From: an uncultured Lachnospiraceae bacterium
GTDB taxonomy: Bacteria > Bacillota > Clostridia > Lachnospirales > Lachnospiraceae
Length of the DNA stretch: 64,000 nucleotides
Direction of reading: 5' to 3'
NCBI GenBank assembly: GCA_910579935.1
Contig: CAJTVQ010000002.1
Location: forward strand, 1 to 64,000
Part shown: piece by piece, positions 8,281 to 15,813 of the stretch
How the letters are laid out: the number at the start of each line of letters is the position of its first letter
How positions within the stretch are numbered: position 1 is the first letter of the stretch
Position numbers and translations under genes: made by a program
Notes under the pieces: generated by a model
Database searches by the model: none
Seen by the model: only the letters and a program-made list of their open reading frames with translations
Told to the model about the DNA's origin: nothing

Positions 8281-8612
8281 GCTCCGGCCAAAGGGATTTC
8301 GCGGCGGCAGGTTCCGGCTGTGGGGGTGGGTATTTATCCCTGTTTCCCATGCACAGATTCCGATGGATTTTTCTAAGCAGAATAGCATGGGTTTCTCCAG
8401 GCTGCGGCACGCCCTCAAGCGCCATCCATGCCCAACAGCATAAATGCGCAACAGCATAAATGCTGTGGCTGAAATGGCCATCCGTGGCCATTTCACCTGG
8501 GCTGTGATATTCTGCCAAGAAAAATTCCCAACGGAATCCAGGAATGGGAAACAGGAATAAAACCCGCCCTCACAGCCGGAACCTGCCGCCGCAAAATCCC
8601 TTTGGCCGGAGC
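8281..8612. repeat. Palindromic MITE-like element, copy 1
   Basis: Left arm 8281 to about 8376 and right arm about 8517-8612 are imperfect inverted repeats. The left end starts GCTCCGGCCAAAGGGATTT and the right end is its complement. The core has a tandem CAACAGCATAAATG motif (about 8438-8463) and a perfect hairpin on AAATGGCCAT/ATGGCCATTT. No transposase is encoded. Related pieces occur at 8682-8953, 21121-21338 and 28988-29104. It probably separates infA from rpmJ. Confidence 0.8.
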
Positions 8613-8681
8613 TTGGTACTGGCTAAGGAACTGTTAAAAAGCTACTTTTATCTGTTAAAACTGATATTTTGGTTATACACA

Positions 8682-8953
8682 GCCCCTGTCGGGGTGCTTT
8701 GGCGGTTTGGTTGCTCCCTGTTTTCCATGCTGCATTTCCGGTGGAATTTTTCTTAGCAGAATATCGATACCCAAGGGGAACCGGCCACGGATGGCCGGTT
8801 CAGCCCGATGCGGCAAGGATGCCGCTTGAGGGCGTCCCGTAGCATGAAAAAACCTTTGCTATTCTGCTTAGAAAAATCCACCGGAATAAGTGCATGAAAA
8901 ACGGGGAACAACCAAACCGCCAAAGCACCCCGACAGGGGCGTCCTCTTTCACC
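8682..8953. repeat. Palindromic MITE-like element, copy 2
   Basis: Inverted arms start GCCCCTGTCGGGGTGCTTTG (8682) and end with the complement at about 8940, followed by GTCCTCTTTCACC. Both arms carry TTCCGGTGGA.TTTTTCT-like inner segments. The core has a hairpin on CCGGCCA/TGGCCGG and GGATGCCGCTTGAGGGCGT, also found in copies 1 and 3 in the other orientation. With copy 1 it fills most of the 900-base gap between infA and rpmJ. No gene is seen. Confidence 0.8.
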
Positions 8954-9020
8954 CCCCAAATAATCCAGCTGAACTGTTACATGTCTGGCGGAAAAATGCG
9001 GAAAAATTGGTGAAAAAAGC

Positions 9021-9049
9021 TTGCAAATGGAAAAGTGCTATGGTATAAT
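9021..9049 (+). promoter_or_regulatory. Sigma-A type promoter for rpmJ and the alpha operon
   Basis: TTGCAA (9021-9026), a 17-base spacer and TATAAT (9044-9049) lie 33 bases before the rpmJ ATG. A local promoter is plausible because inserted repeat elements separate rpmJ from infA. Confidence 0.75.
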
Positions 9050-9081
9050 GTAAAACGGTCTTTTTGAAAGGAGGGTTTAAC

Positions 9082-9195
9082 ATGAAGGTTAGATCATCAG
9101 TAAAACCGATTTGCGAAAAATGCAAAATCATTAAAAGAAAAGGAAAAATCAGAGTGATCTGTGAAAATCCGAAACACAAACAGAGACAAGGATAA
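9082..9195 (+). CDS. rpmJ: 50S ribosomal protein L36
   Basis: 37 residues, the zinc-type L36: MKVRSSVKPICEKCKIIKRK, then a third cysteine in RVICENP and a histidine in PKHKQRQG. GAAAGGAGGG precedes ATG 9082. It is the smallest large-subunit protein and binds near the peptidyl transferase centre. It normally follows infA directly; here repeat elements lie between, and it has its own promoter-like sequence. Confidence 0.97.
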   Translation: MKVRSSVKPICEKCKIIKRKGKIRVICENPKHKQRQG

Positions 9196-9565
9196 TCCCG
9201 GCCGGATATTATAATTGATGCAGAAAAGCAGATTATGAGAAATGGCAGAGGGGCCTTGTTTGGTTGTGATATGTTAAATTGGGAATTGAGAGGTGCTTTT
9301 TTTGTGTTTCTTTATGGAAGATATTTACTGAAATGGTACCGATTCACATAGATGCATGTCCGGTTTCCTTAAACGGCGGGATTTATAACAAAAGCCGAAT
9401 GGAGGAAACCTGATTGAACAAAGGAACCTGCGGAGATTACTTGTTGATACCAAGAAAAAATCCTTTCGGGAATTTTTTTGGAAAGGTCGGAATGGTTTTT
9501 CCGGTTGGGTGCGTAGCGTACCCCAATCAGCTTAGTAACTATTATAGTAAATGGAGGAAATGTAA
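9196..9565 (+). other. 370-base gap between rpmJ and rpsM
   Basis: No convincing gene. A frame starting near 9414 runs into rpsM but has no family resemblance and is overlapped by rpsM. A short palindrome, TTGGGTGCG-TA-GCGTACCCCAA, lies near 9506-9528, and an imperfect AT-rich hairpin around 9456-9480. This gap is larger than usual for these genes. The content is unassigned. Confidence 0.4.
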
Positions 9566-9934
9566 ATGGCTCGTATTGCAGGTGTTGACTTACCTAGGGA
9601 AAAACGTGTTGAGATTGGTCTCACATATATTTATGGAATAGGTAGAGTAAGTGCAAACAAAATTCTTGAAGCGGCAAAGGTAAATCCTGATACCCGCGTC
9701 AGGGAACTGACGGATGATGAAGTAAAAAGACTTAGTGAAGTCATTGATGCGGATTATATGGTAGAAGGTGATCTCAGAAGAGAAGTGGCCATGAATATCA
9801 AGAGACTTCAGGAAATCGGATGTTACAGAGGCATCCGCCACAGGAAGGGACTTCCGGTTCGCGGTCAGAAGACAAAGACAAACGCAAGAACAAGAAAAGG
9901 ACCCAAGCGTACAGTTGCTAATAAGAAGAAATAA
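9566..9934 (+). CDS. rpsM: 30S ribosomal protein S13
   Basis: 122 residues. It contacts the P-site tRNA and L5 across the subunit bridge. It starts MARIAGVDLPREKRVEIGLT and ends in the basic tail GQKTKTNARTRKGPKRTVANKKK. GGAGG lies at 9552-9556, nine bases before ATG 9566. The 3' end is duplicated immediately after the stop (see 9907-9993), as also seen at infA. Confidence 0.98.
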   Translation: MARIAGVDLPREKRVEIGLTYIYGIGRVSANKILEAAKVNPDTRVRELTDDEVKRLSEVIDADYMVEGDLRREVAMNIKRLQEIGCYRGIRHRKGLPVRGQKTKTNARTRKGPKRTVANKKK

Positions 9935-9993
9935 GGCAATGGGAATGTACGCTTTGCGTACAGTTGCTAATAAGAAGAAATAAGGCAGTGGGA
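9907..9993 (+). repeat. Tandem copy of the rpsM 3' end with inverted spacer
   Basis: Bases 9907-9944 (last codons of rpsM and following bases) reappear at 9956-9993 with one visible mismatch. The 11-base spacer 9945-9955 contains GTACGC, the reverse complement of GCGTAC at the head of each copy. This is the same pattern as at infA: direct copy plus an inverted fragment between. rpsM is intact. Confidence 0.9.
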
Positions 9994-10043
9994 TAACAGG
10001 GTAGCATATTAATCGAGAAACAGAGAAAGTAGGTTAGTTTAAA

Positions 10044-10442
10044 ATGGCAAAGAAAGTTGCAACAAAGAAAGTAGCAAAAAAACGTGTCAAGAAAAACGTT
10101 GAACATGGACAGGCGCATATTCAGTCTTCTTTTAACAATACGATCGTTACATTGACAGACAATGAAGGAAATGCTCTCAGTTGGGCAAGCGCCGGTGGTC
10201 TTGGCTTCAGAGGTTCAAAGAAATCTACTCCGTACGCAGCGCAGATGGCAGCGGAAACTGCCGCAAAAGCTGCACTTGTACATGGTTTAAAAACCGTTGA
10301 TGTTATGGTAAAAGGACCGGGTTCAGGACGTGAGGCAGCCATCAGAGCACTTCAGGCATGTGGTATTGACGTGACGAGCATCAGGGACGTGACACCGGTT
10401 CCGCACAACGGATGCCGCCCTCCGAAACGCCGCCGCGTATAG
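10044..10442 (+). CDS. rpsK: 30S ribosomal protein S11
   Basis: 132 residues. A platform protein lining the mRNA exit with S7. It contains HIQSSFNNTIVTLTDNEGNA and the C-terminal PHNGCRPPKRRRV, both near invariant. The N-terminal 20 residues are very lysine-rich. The start ATG 10044 has only a weak AAAGTAGG upstream, which may reflect the rearranged rpsM-rpsK gap. Confidence 0.98.
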   Translation: MAKKVATKKVAKKRVKKNVEHGQAHIQSSFNNTIVTLTDNEGNALSWASAGGLGFRGSKKSTPYAAQMAAETAAKAALVHGLKTVDVMVKGPGSGREAAIRALQACGIDVTSIRDVTPVPHNGCRPPKRRRV

Positions 10443-10483
10443 TCCGGAAAAACGGATGAAATGAATGACAGGTTGGAAGAAAA

Positions 10484-10562
10484 CGTAAGAATACGTTGTA
10501 AACAATAGTAGATCGTTTGTAACAAAAGCATAGCGTTTGTTAATAAGCGAAGCGTTTGTTAA
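10484..10562 (+). repeat. Short imperfect CGTTTGT repeats before rpsD
   Basis: Three to four imperfect copies of (G/A)(A/T)CGTTTGTTAA-like units occur at roughly 20-base intervals between rpsK and rpsD (CGTTTGTAA near 10514, GCGTTTGTTAA near 10531 and 10551). The last copy overlaps the start of the rpsD ribosome site. Probably local slippage; a regulatory role is not evident. Confidence 0.55.
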
Positions 10563-10576
10563 GAAAGGAGCCCGAA

Positions 10577-11170
10577 ATGGCAATTAACAGAGTACCAGTT
10601 TTAAAGAGATGCAGAGCTTTAGGTCTTGAGCCTGCATACTTGGGATATGACAAGAAGTCTAACAGAACATCTGCAAGGGCAGGTAAGAAGATGAGCGAGT
10701 ATGCGCTTCAGCTGAGAGAGAAGCAGAAAGCAAAATTCATTTACGGCGTTCTCGAGAAACCCTTCAGAAATTACTATAAAAAAGCGGACAGAATGAAAGG
10801 CATGACCGGTGAGAACCTGATGGTTATGCTGGAAAGAAGACTGGACAGCGTAGTGTTCAGAATGGGGTTTGCAAGGACAAGGAGAGAAGCAAGGCAGGTG
10901 GTAGGGCACCAGCATTTCCTTGTAAATGGCAAACCGGTACAGATTCCTTCTTATCTGATCAAAGCCGGAGATGTGATCGAAGTAAGGGAAAAAGCAAAAT
11001 CCCTGCAGAGATATAAAGATATCCTCGAAGTTACTTCAGGAAGACTTGTTCCTGAATGGATGGATGTTGACCATGAAGCAATGAAGGGAATGATTAAAGA
11101 ACTTCCCACAAGAGAAATGATTGATGTCCCTGTTGATGAGATGCTTATAGTCGAGTTGTATTCCAAATAA
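10577..11170 (+). CDS. rpsD: 30S ribosomal protein S4
   Basis: 197 residues from ATG 10577, where AAGAAAGGAG gives the ribosome site; an in-frame TTG seven codons earlier is less likely. A primary 16S rRNA-binding protein. The S4 RNA-binding domain lies near residues 85-150 (MLERRLDSVVFRMGFARTRR and ARQVVGHQHFLVNGKPVQIP). In Gram-positive bacteria S4 can repress its own mRNA. Alpha-operon member. Confidence 0.98.
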   Translation: MAINRVPVLKRCRALGLEPAYLGYDKKSNRTSARAGKKMSEYALQLREKQKAKFIYGVLEKPFRNYYKKADRMKGMTGENLMVMLERRLDSVVFRMGFARTRREARQVVGHQHFLVNGKPVQIPSYLIKAGDVIEVREKAKSLQRYKDILEVTSGRLVPEWMDVDHEAMKGMIKELPTREMIDVPVDEMLIVELYSK

Positions 11171-11187
11171 AATGAAGTGTTTTGCAG

Positions 11188-11210
11188 CAAGCGGGCTGTA
11201 CCCGCTTGTT
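11188..11210 (+). terminator. Hairpin between rpsD and rpoA
   Basis: CAAGCGGG (11188-11195), loop CTGTA, CCCGCTTG (11201-11208), then only TT before GCATAC. The stem is strong but the T-run is poor, so partial attenuation or mRNA processing before rpoA is more likely than full termination. Confidence 0.45.
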
Positions 11211-11260
11211 TGCATACTTAATTATTTGAGTGCAATGGTTCGTAAAGGAGGGTATTTGCA

Positions 11261-12220
11261 GTGTTTGATTTTGAAAGACCCAATATTGAGGTTGCAGAAA
11301 TCTCTGAAGATAAGAAATATGGCAAATTCGTAGTGGAACCGCTGGAAAGAGGTTACGGTATCACACTGGGTAATTCTTTAAGAAGAATCATGCTTTCCTC
11401 ACTGCCGGGTGCAGCAGTAAGCCAGATTAAGATTGAGGGTGTACTGCACGAGTTCAGTTCCATTCCGGGGGTAAAGGAGGATGTGAGTGAGATTATCATG
11501 AACATCAAGAGCCTTGCCATCAAGAACAGCAGCGATACAAATGAACCTAAGACTGCATACATCGAGTATGACGGAGAGGGCATCGTAAAGGCGTCCGATA
11601 TTCAGGTGGATCAGGATATAGAGATTCTGAATCCTGATCTGACCATTGCGACCCTGAGCGGTAAGGATACCAAGTTGTATATGGAACTCACCATTACAAA
11701 GGGCAGGGGCTATGTAGGCTCTGACAAGAATAAAACGGATGACCTGCCGATCGGCGTGATTGCGGTAGACTCCATTTACACACCGGTTGAGAGAGTGAAT
11801 GTAACGGTTGAGAATACCCGTGTCGGCCAGATTACCGATTTTGATAAATTAACACTTGACGTATATACGAATGGGACACTGGTTCCTGACGAGGCGGTCA
11901 GCCTTGCTGCAAAGGTACTTAGCGAACATTTGAATCTTTTCATTGATTTGTCCGAAAATGCCAAAACTGCAGAAGTAATGGTAGAGAAGGAAGACGATGA
12001 GAAAGAAAAAGTATTGGAGATGAGTATAGACGAACTGGAATTATCCGTTCGTTCCTACAACTGCCTGAAGAGGGCAGGCATCAATACGGTCGAGGAATTG
12101 ACCAATAAAACTTCCGAAGATATGATGAAAGTCCGTAATCTCGGACGGAAATCGTTAGAGGAAGTGCTCGCCAAATTAAAAGAACTTGGCTTACAACTTA
12201 ACCCAAGCGACGAGGCGTAG
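11261..12220 (+). CDS. rpoA: RNA polymerase alpha subunit
   Basis: 319 residues. The N-terminal domain (about 1-230) dimerises and assembles the core enzyme; GYGITLGNSLRRIMLSSLPG is diagnostic. The C-terminal domain (about 250-310) binds promoter UP elements, with LELSVRSYNCLKRAGINTVE and RNLGRKSLEEVLAKLKELGL. The start is GTG 11261 behind AAAGGAGG. An acidic linker (EKEDDEKEKV) joins the domains. Confidence 0.98.
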   Translation: MFDFERPNIEVAEISEDKKYGKFVVEPLERGYGITLGNSLRRIMLSSLPGAAVSQIKIEGVLHEFSSIPGVKEDVSEIIMNIKSLAIKNSSDTNEPKTAYIEYDGEGIVKASDIQVDQDIEILNPDLTIATLSGKDTKLYMELTITKGRGYVGSDKNKTDDLPIGVIAVDSIYTPVERVNVTVENTRVGQITDFDKLTLDVYTNGTLVPDEAVSLAAKVLSEHLNLFIDLSENAKTAEVMVEKEDDEKEKVLEMSIDELELSVRSYNCLKRAGINTVEELTNKTSEDMMKVRNLGRKSLEEVLAKLKELGLQLNPSDEA

Positions 12221-12438
12221 CCGAGGAGGTTGGGAATACTTCGCGAAACTGAAAGTTTTGCTGAAGGACTAGTTTCAGGCAGCAAAGCCTGACTGAGGAT
12301 GATAACGCATATAGAGTAAGTCCAAAAGGCATATATATGCGGGCTCATAGATGGAAAATGCATTCGGTAAGTAAGTCCAAAGCGCATGGCCGGATGTACC
12401 ATGGGAGAAATCCCGATTGAAAGAAAGGAGCCGTAAAA
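12221..12438 (+). other. Structured gap between rpoA and rplQ
   Basis: No gene. GAAACT (12245-12250) can pair with AGTTTC (12271-12276), and TTTGCTG (12257-12263) with CAGCAAA (12280-12286). The pairs interleave, the layout of an H-type pseudoknot. Two GTAAGTCCAAA repeats follow near 12316 and 12371. It may be a leader that controls L17; this is inference only. Confidence 0.35.
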
Positions 12439-13044
12439 ATGGCAAAATACAGAAAACTTGGAAGAACATCTTCTCAAAGAAAAGCATTGCTTAGAAACCA
12501 GGTAACCAATTTGCTGTATCATGGCAGGATTGTTACTACACAGGCAAAAGCAAAAGAAGTCCAGAAGATTGCAGAAGGACTGATCGCGCTGGCTGTAAAA
12601 GAAAAAGATAATTATGAGACCGTTAAAGTGACGGCAAAAGTACCCCGCAAGGACAAGGACGGCAAAAGGGTAAAACAGATCGTTGACAGGGATACGAAAG
12701 CAGTTCTTTCCGAAACACACCGCGACAAGGACGGTAAGATTTTAAAGATTGAGAATGGCGTTACGGTAACGGTTTATGACGAAGTTGAGAAAGAAATCAA
12801 GAAAGATCTGCCTTCCAGACTTCATGCAAGAAGAAAGATGCTGAAGGTATTGTATCCGATAACGGAAGTTCCGGAGAAAAATGCAGGAAAGAAGAGAGGC
12901 ACAAAGGAAGTGGATCTGCCTGCAAAGCTTTTTGACGAATACGGACCGAAGTATGCAGGACGTCATGGCGGTTATACAAGAATTATCAAGATCGGCCAGC
13001 GTAAAGGTGATGCTGCCATGGAAGTAGTTTTGGAATTAGTATAG
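12439..13044 (+). CDS. rplQ: 50S ribosomal protein L17 with internal insertion
   Basis: 201 residues, against roughly 110-130 for common L17. The first 55 residues (MAKYRKLGRTSSQRKALLRN, then IVTTQAKAKEVQKIAEGLI) and the last 75 (LHARRKMLKVLY, then GGYTRIIKIGQRKGDAAMEV) are normal L17. About 70 charged residues at roughly 57-126 interrupt the core. Such extended forms occur in Lachnospiraceae as far as I recall. The frame is unbroken. AAAGGAG precedes ATG 12439. Confidence 0.96.
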   Translation: MAKYRKLGRTSSQRKALLRNQVTNLLYHGRIVTTQAKAKEVQKIAEGLIALAVKEKDNYETVKVTAKVPRKDKDGKRVKQIVDRDTKAVLSETHRDKDGKILKIENGVTVTVYDEVEKEIKKDLPSRLHARRKMLKVLYPITEVPEKNAGKKRGTKEVDLPAKLFDEYGPKYAGRHGGYTRIIKIGQRKGDAAMEVVLELV

Positions 13045-13069
13045 GATAATGGTTTTAAAGTAAAAGATG

Positions 13070-13112
13070 GCGATAAAGCAAAGACCGCACAATAGCGGAA
13101 AGGCTTTATCGC
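13070..13112. terminator. Bidirectional hairpin between rplQ and the XRE gene
   Basis: GCGATAAAGC (13070-13079) pairs with GCTTTATCGC (13103-13112), with an inner CCGC/GCGG stem. It lies between converging genes. The T-run is weak on both strands, so terminator function is probable but not certain. Confidence 0.5.
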
Positions 13113-13126
13113 TGTTTATGTTTATG

Positions 13127-13351
13127 CTATTTATCCGGAAACGGTTTTTTTTGGGAAGACAGTCCGCAGATGTAGTTCATATCCACATTATAGTATTGGG
13201 CGAGACGGATCAGATGACGGATGGGCATTTCATTTGCTCCGCGTTCATAGCGGGCATACATGGTCTGTGACGTACCGAGATATTCTGCAATTTCCTGCTG
13301 GGTCTTATCGTGATCCTCTCTGAGATTCCGGATTCTTATTCTATACTCCAT
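13127..13351 (-). CDS. Small XRE-family transcription regulator
   Basis: 74 residues, essentially one helix-turn-helix domain: IRNLREDHDKTQQEIAEYLG, then TSQTMYARYERGANEMPIRHL. The usual Cro/C1-type regulator that binds DNA as a dimer. No sensor domain. The divergent region 13395-13477 holds paired palindromes that overlap a promoter, so it probably controls itself and the plus-strand gene at 13512. It lies in a stretch inserted between rplQ and ecfA. Confidence 0.85.
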   Translation of the reverse strand: MEYRIRIRNLREDHDKTQQEIAEYLGTSQTMYARYERGANEMPIRHLIRLAQYYNVDMNYICGLSSQKKPFPDK

Positions 13352-13394
13352 AGTTTGTAACCTCTGGCATCGCTTCGTTCCCGTGAGCAGCCGT

Positions 13395-13477
13395 ATGATA
13401 AACTTTTGCCCCGATGCAACAAGTTTATCATAGTAAAAATATTTACTATTGACATTAGTAAATATCTTTACTAAAAT
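13395..13477 (+). promoter_or_regulatory. Promoter with two palindromic operators
   Basis: TTGACA (13449-13454), 17 bases, TAAAAT (13472-13477). ATAGTAAA-AATA-TTTACTAT (13430-13449) and TTAGTAAA-TATC-TTTACTAA (13455-13474) flank or overlap the promoter and share the TAGTAAA half-site. A third inverted repeat, ATGATAAACTT/AAGTTTATCAT (13395-13405/13421-13431), lies toward the XRE gene. Likely operators of the adjacent XRE protein. Confidence 0.65.
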
Positions 13478-13511
13478 ACTACTTATAGTATGACCCAGAG
13501 GATGAGACTTT

Positions 13512-13808
13512 ATGAAGAAGATAATTTGTGCGGTATGTCTTATAATTCCCCTGCCGTTTATTTGGATAAGCCTGCTTATGCGGTATGGGGAAAGGGAGGG
13601 GAATTTTGGGAACGGAAGAAAGGAATACCCGGATGGCAGGGAGACCCCCTGGGTAAAAGTCTTTCAGGAAAAAGAGATGTGGTCCGGCTGGACTGAAAAA
13701 GATTACGAAGGGATTCATTCCATTAGTTTCTGCAAAGAATGGAAAGACGGCAAAGACGGGGAAAATCCGGTAACCGTGGTAAGAGTGGTAAGAACGGGCC
13801 GAAGATGA
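13512..13808 (+). CDS. Hypothetical protein with N-terminal membrane segment
   Basis: 98 residues. The first 25 are hydrophobic (MKKIICAVCLIIPLPFIWIS), as in a signal peptide or membrane anchor. The remainder is polar and glycine- and lysine-rich with no recognised domain. GAGG lies about 11 bases before ATG 13512, and a promoter with operators stands just upstream, which argues for a real gene. Its 3' end approaches the convergent M15 peptidase gene. Function unknown. Confidence 0.45.
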   Translation: MKKIICAVCLIIPLPFIWISLLMRYGEREGNFGNGRKEYPDGRETPWVKVFQEKEMWSGWTEKDYEGIHSISFCKEWKDGKDGENPVTVVRVVRTGRR

Positions 13809-13822
13809 TCCCCGTCCGGCCG

Positions 13823-14836
13823 TTAGTCGGGAACTTTCTGAAAATGCTGGTAATCCTTACAGGAGTTCCAGTTGCCTCCCCAGATAAATCCGTGTTCTTT
13901 AAACAGTTTATAACACAGGTCATTTTCGTCAATTTTGTAGGCGAAATTTTGGGAACGGTCTGCATAGGTTTCGCTGCCCTGCGGTGAAATATAGGTCGTG
14001 CCGTCCGGCTGGAAGACCACATACGGGTTAAAGAAGGGATTAATATCGATGGCAAGCCCCAGCGCATGTTTGGAGAGACTGGAAGTGCCGTCCACGACAC
14101 GGTAATTAAAACAGGAGGTATTATTGTCCTGCATGGAAAGCGTATCATCGCCGCTGTATTCGTCAATCAGCCGTATCTGTTCGATCTGATATTCATTTTG
14201 GTACAATTCATAGAAAATTTCCACCAGATCCTGTGCAATCGCTTTGTTGCATATTAATTCACCCGTCCGCTCCACTCCGTGGAAATTATAGTGCAGGACG
14301 CTCATATAAACCAGATCGTCATAGGAAACCTGTATATCCCGGGCAGAGTTTACCACATTTACCGCCGTGGCGGCCGTGCTGTCCTGTTCCTCTTTTGTCA
14401 CCGGATAAGAGATGCCGGTAATTCTTTTTATAATTTCATCGGAAAGCGGTTCATAATAGAATCCGTTTTCATATACGGTTCTGTCAGGATTAACTGTCAT
14501 GTTTTTTTCCTCGCCTTTCTGTACGGTAATGCTGGAATTGTTTTCGGCAGCGGATTTGGTGCCGGTTTGGTTTTCTTCTTCTTTATAAGAGGCATTGCTG
14601 CTTTGTCCGGTATGATTTGCAGGGACTTCCGCTTCCTGTATGTCCTGGTCTTCTGCATTTTGTGCAGATTCCGTTAATTGTTCTTCTGAAAACGTTTCTT
14701 CATTTACAGACTCCGGATTTTTGGCGGCGTATTCGGCTAACGTCTCGGAACCTGAAAAGACGCGCACAAACAGGGAGCAGAAAATGATGATGGAACCAAT
14801 TAAGATGAGCGGGCCTATTAGTCTGTTTTTATTCAT
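13823..14836 (-). CDS. M15-family D,D-/L,D-carboxypeptidase, membrane anchored
   Basis: 337 residues from ATG 14836, preceded by GAGGAATAG; the longer frame to 14893 lacks a better site. One N-terminal membrane segment (about 5-27) is followed by a low-complexity acidic and serine-rich linker. The C-terminal M15 peptidase domain has SKHALGLAIDINPFFNP, with a zinc His and Asp, and closes with KDYQHFQ carrying the third ligand His. It probably trims cell-wall peptides outside the membrane. Single gene, convergent with 13512-13808. Confidence 0.85.
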   Translation of the reverse strand: MNKNRLIGPLILIGSIIIFCSLFVRVFSGSETLAEYAAKNPESVNEETFSEEQLTESAQNAEDQDIQEAEVPANHTGQSSNASYKEEENQTGTKSAAENNSSITVQKGEEKNMTVNPDRTVYENGFYYEPLSDEIIKRITGISYPVTKEEQDSTAATAVNVVNSARDIQVSYDDLVYMSVLHYNFHGVERTGELICNKAIAQDLVEIFYELYQNEYQIEQIRLIDEYSGDDTLSMQDNNTSCFNYRVVDGTSSLSKHALGLAIDINPFFNPYVVFQPDGTTYISPQGSETYADRSQNFAYKIDENDLCYKLFKEHGFIWGGNWNSCKDYQHFQKVPD

Positions 14837-14997
14837 AATACTATTCCTCGTTACTTTATATGCATGATTAGGGTAGTTGACCGTTCCATTCATTAGTATA
14901 TTTCATAATTTCTTTTTATTCAAGTGTGGTTTGGATTTGCGGAATGGAGAGACCGCGTCATTCATAACCGACTGTTACCGGCATTTTATAGTGCCTC

Positions 14998-15026
14998 TTG
15001 TAATCCTGTAACATTTTTAGTACAAT
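14998..15026 (+). promoter_or_regulatory. Promoter of the VTC/DUF4956 pair
   Basis: TTGTAA (14998-15003), 17 bases, TACAAT (15021-15026). About 45 bases around it closely match the region at 16538-16580 upstream of ecfA1: CTTGTAATCCTG, ACATTTTTAGTACAATAAAA and CCGTG are shared. The two promoters look like duplicates. Confidence 0.7.
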
Positions 15027-15084
15027 AAAAACCGTGGCAGTTACCGGATAATAGAGGGATGCTGCAGAACCAGGAGGTAAGCGG

Positions 15085-15780
15085 TTGGGCGGCAAGGAAA
15101 GAAAGTACCGGCATGAACAGAAATACTGCTGTACTAAGGGGCAGTTTGCCATGATCAGAAATACAATAAACGGATTGATGCAGATGGACAGGCATGCGGA
15201 TGCAAACGGATGTTACTGTATCAGGAGTCTGTATTTTGATGATCATAAGGACAGCGGATGGTATGAAAATGAAGACGGAGTCAGTCCGAGGGAAAAATAT
15301 CGGATTCGTATTTATAACAGCAGCACAGAGCGTATCAATCTGGAATTAAAGCGGAAAGAGAGAGGAAAAACGCATAAAAGTTCCTGCCGGCTCGAAGAGG
15401 AGCTTTGCAGGACGATTATGGAAACCGGAAAGATACCGTATGCAGGGGAAAAACCGGCCCTGTATCAAAAGTTTTATACGGCGGGGCAGGTCAGGATGCT
15501 GCAGCCGAAGGTAATTGTAGAGTATGACAGGATTGTGTATGTATACCGGGACGGGAACGTGCGGGTGACCTATGATGAAAATATTTCTTCCTCCCGGGAT
15601 ATCCGGCATTTTCTGGACCCGAAGCTGGAACGCAGACCGGTGATGGAATGCGGTCAGGGGATTTTGGAAGTGAAGTACGATGATTTTTTACCGGATTTTA
15701 TTTATCATGCGCTGCAGTTTGGAAGACTGAGGGAGACGGCTTTTTCCAAATATTATTACTGCAGGAAATTTTCATTGTGA
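15085..15780 (+). CDS. VTC-domain polyphosphate polymerase-like protein
   Basis: 231 residues. It matches the VTC domain family (catalytic tunnel of the yeast vacuolar transporter chaperone, which makes polyphosphate from ATP). Basic and acidic tunnel residues are visible: KYRHEQKYCC, YCIRSLYFDD, REKYRIRIYN, INLELKRKERGKTHKSS, and late VIVEYDR and EVKYDD. The start is TTG 15085 because AGGAGG at 15072-15077 is at the right distance. The next gene encodes DUF4956, its usual partner. Confidence 0.85.
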   Translation: MGGKERKYRHEQKYCCTKGQFAMIRNTINGLMQMDRHADANGCYCIRSLYFDDHKDSGWYENEDGVSPREKYRIRIYNSSTERINLELKRKERGKTHKSSCRLEEELCRTIMETGKIPYAGEKPALYQKFYTAGQVRMLQPKVIVEYDRIVYVYRDGNVRVTYDENISSSRDIRHFLDPKLERRPVMECGQGILEVKYDDFLPDFIYHALQFGRLRETAFSKYYYCRKFSL

Positions 15781-15813
15781 TGACGGGAAGGGAAAAACAG
15801 GAGGATAAAAGGA

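Noticed and set aside
8281..8953. Insertion sequence with transposase between infA and rpmJ
   Set aside because: Frames within are short and symmetric because of the inverted arms; no transposase motif. Treated as MITE-like.
9414..9641. 75-codon frame before rpsM
   Set aside because: It overlaps the start of rpsM in another frame, has no family and starts with TTG without a good site.
13823..14893. Longer start for the M15 peptidase at 14893
   Set aside because: The extra 19 residues have no ribosome site and precede a membrane anchor that begins naturally at 14836.
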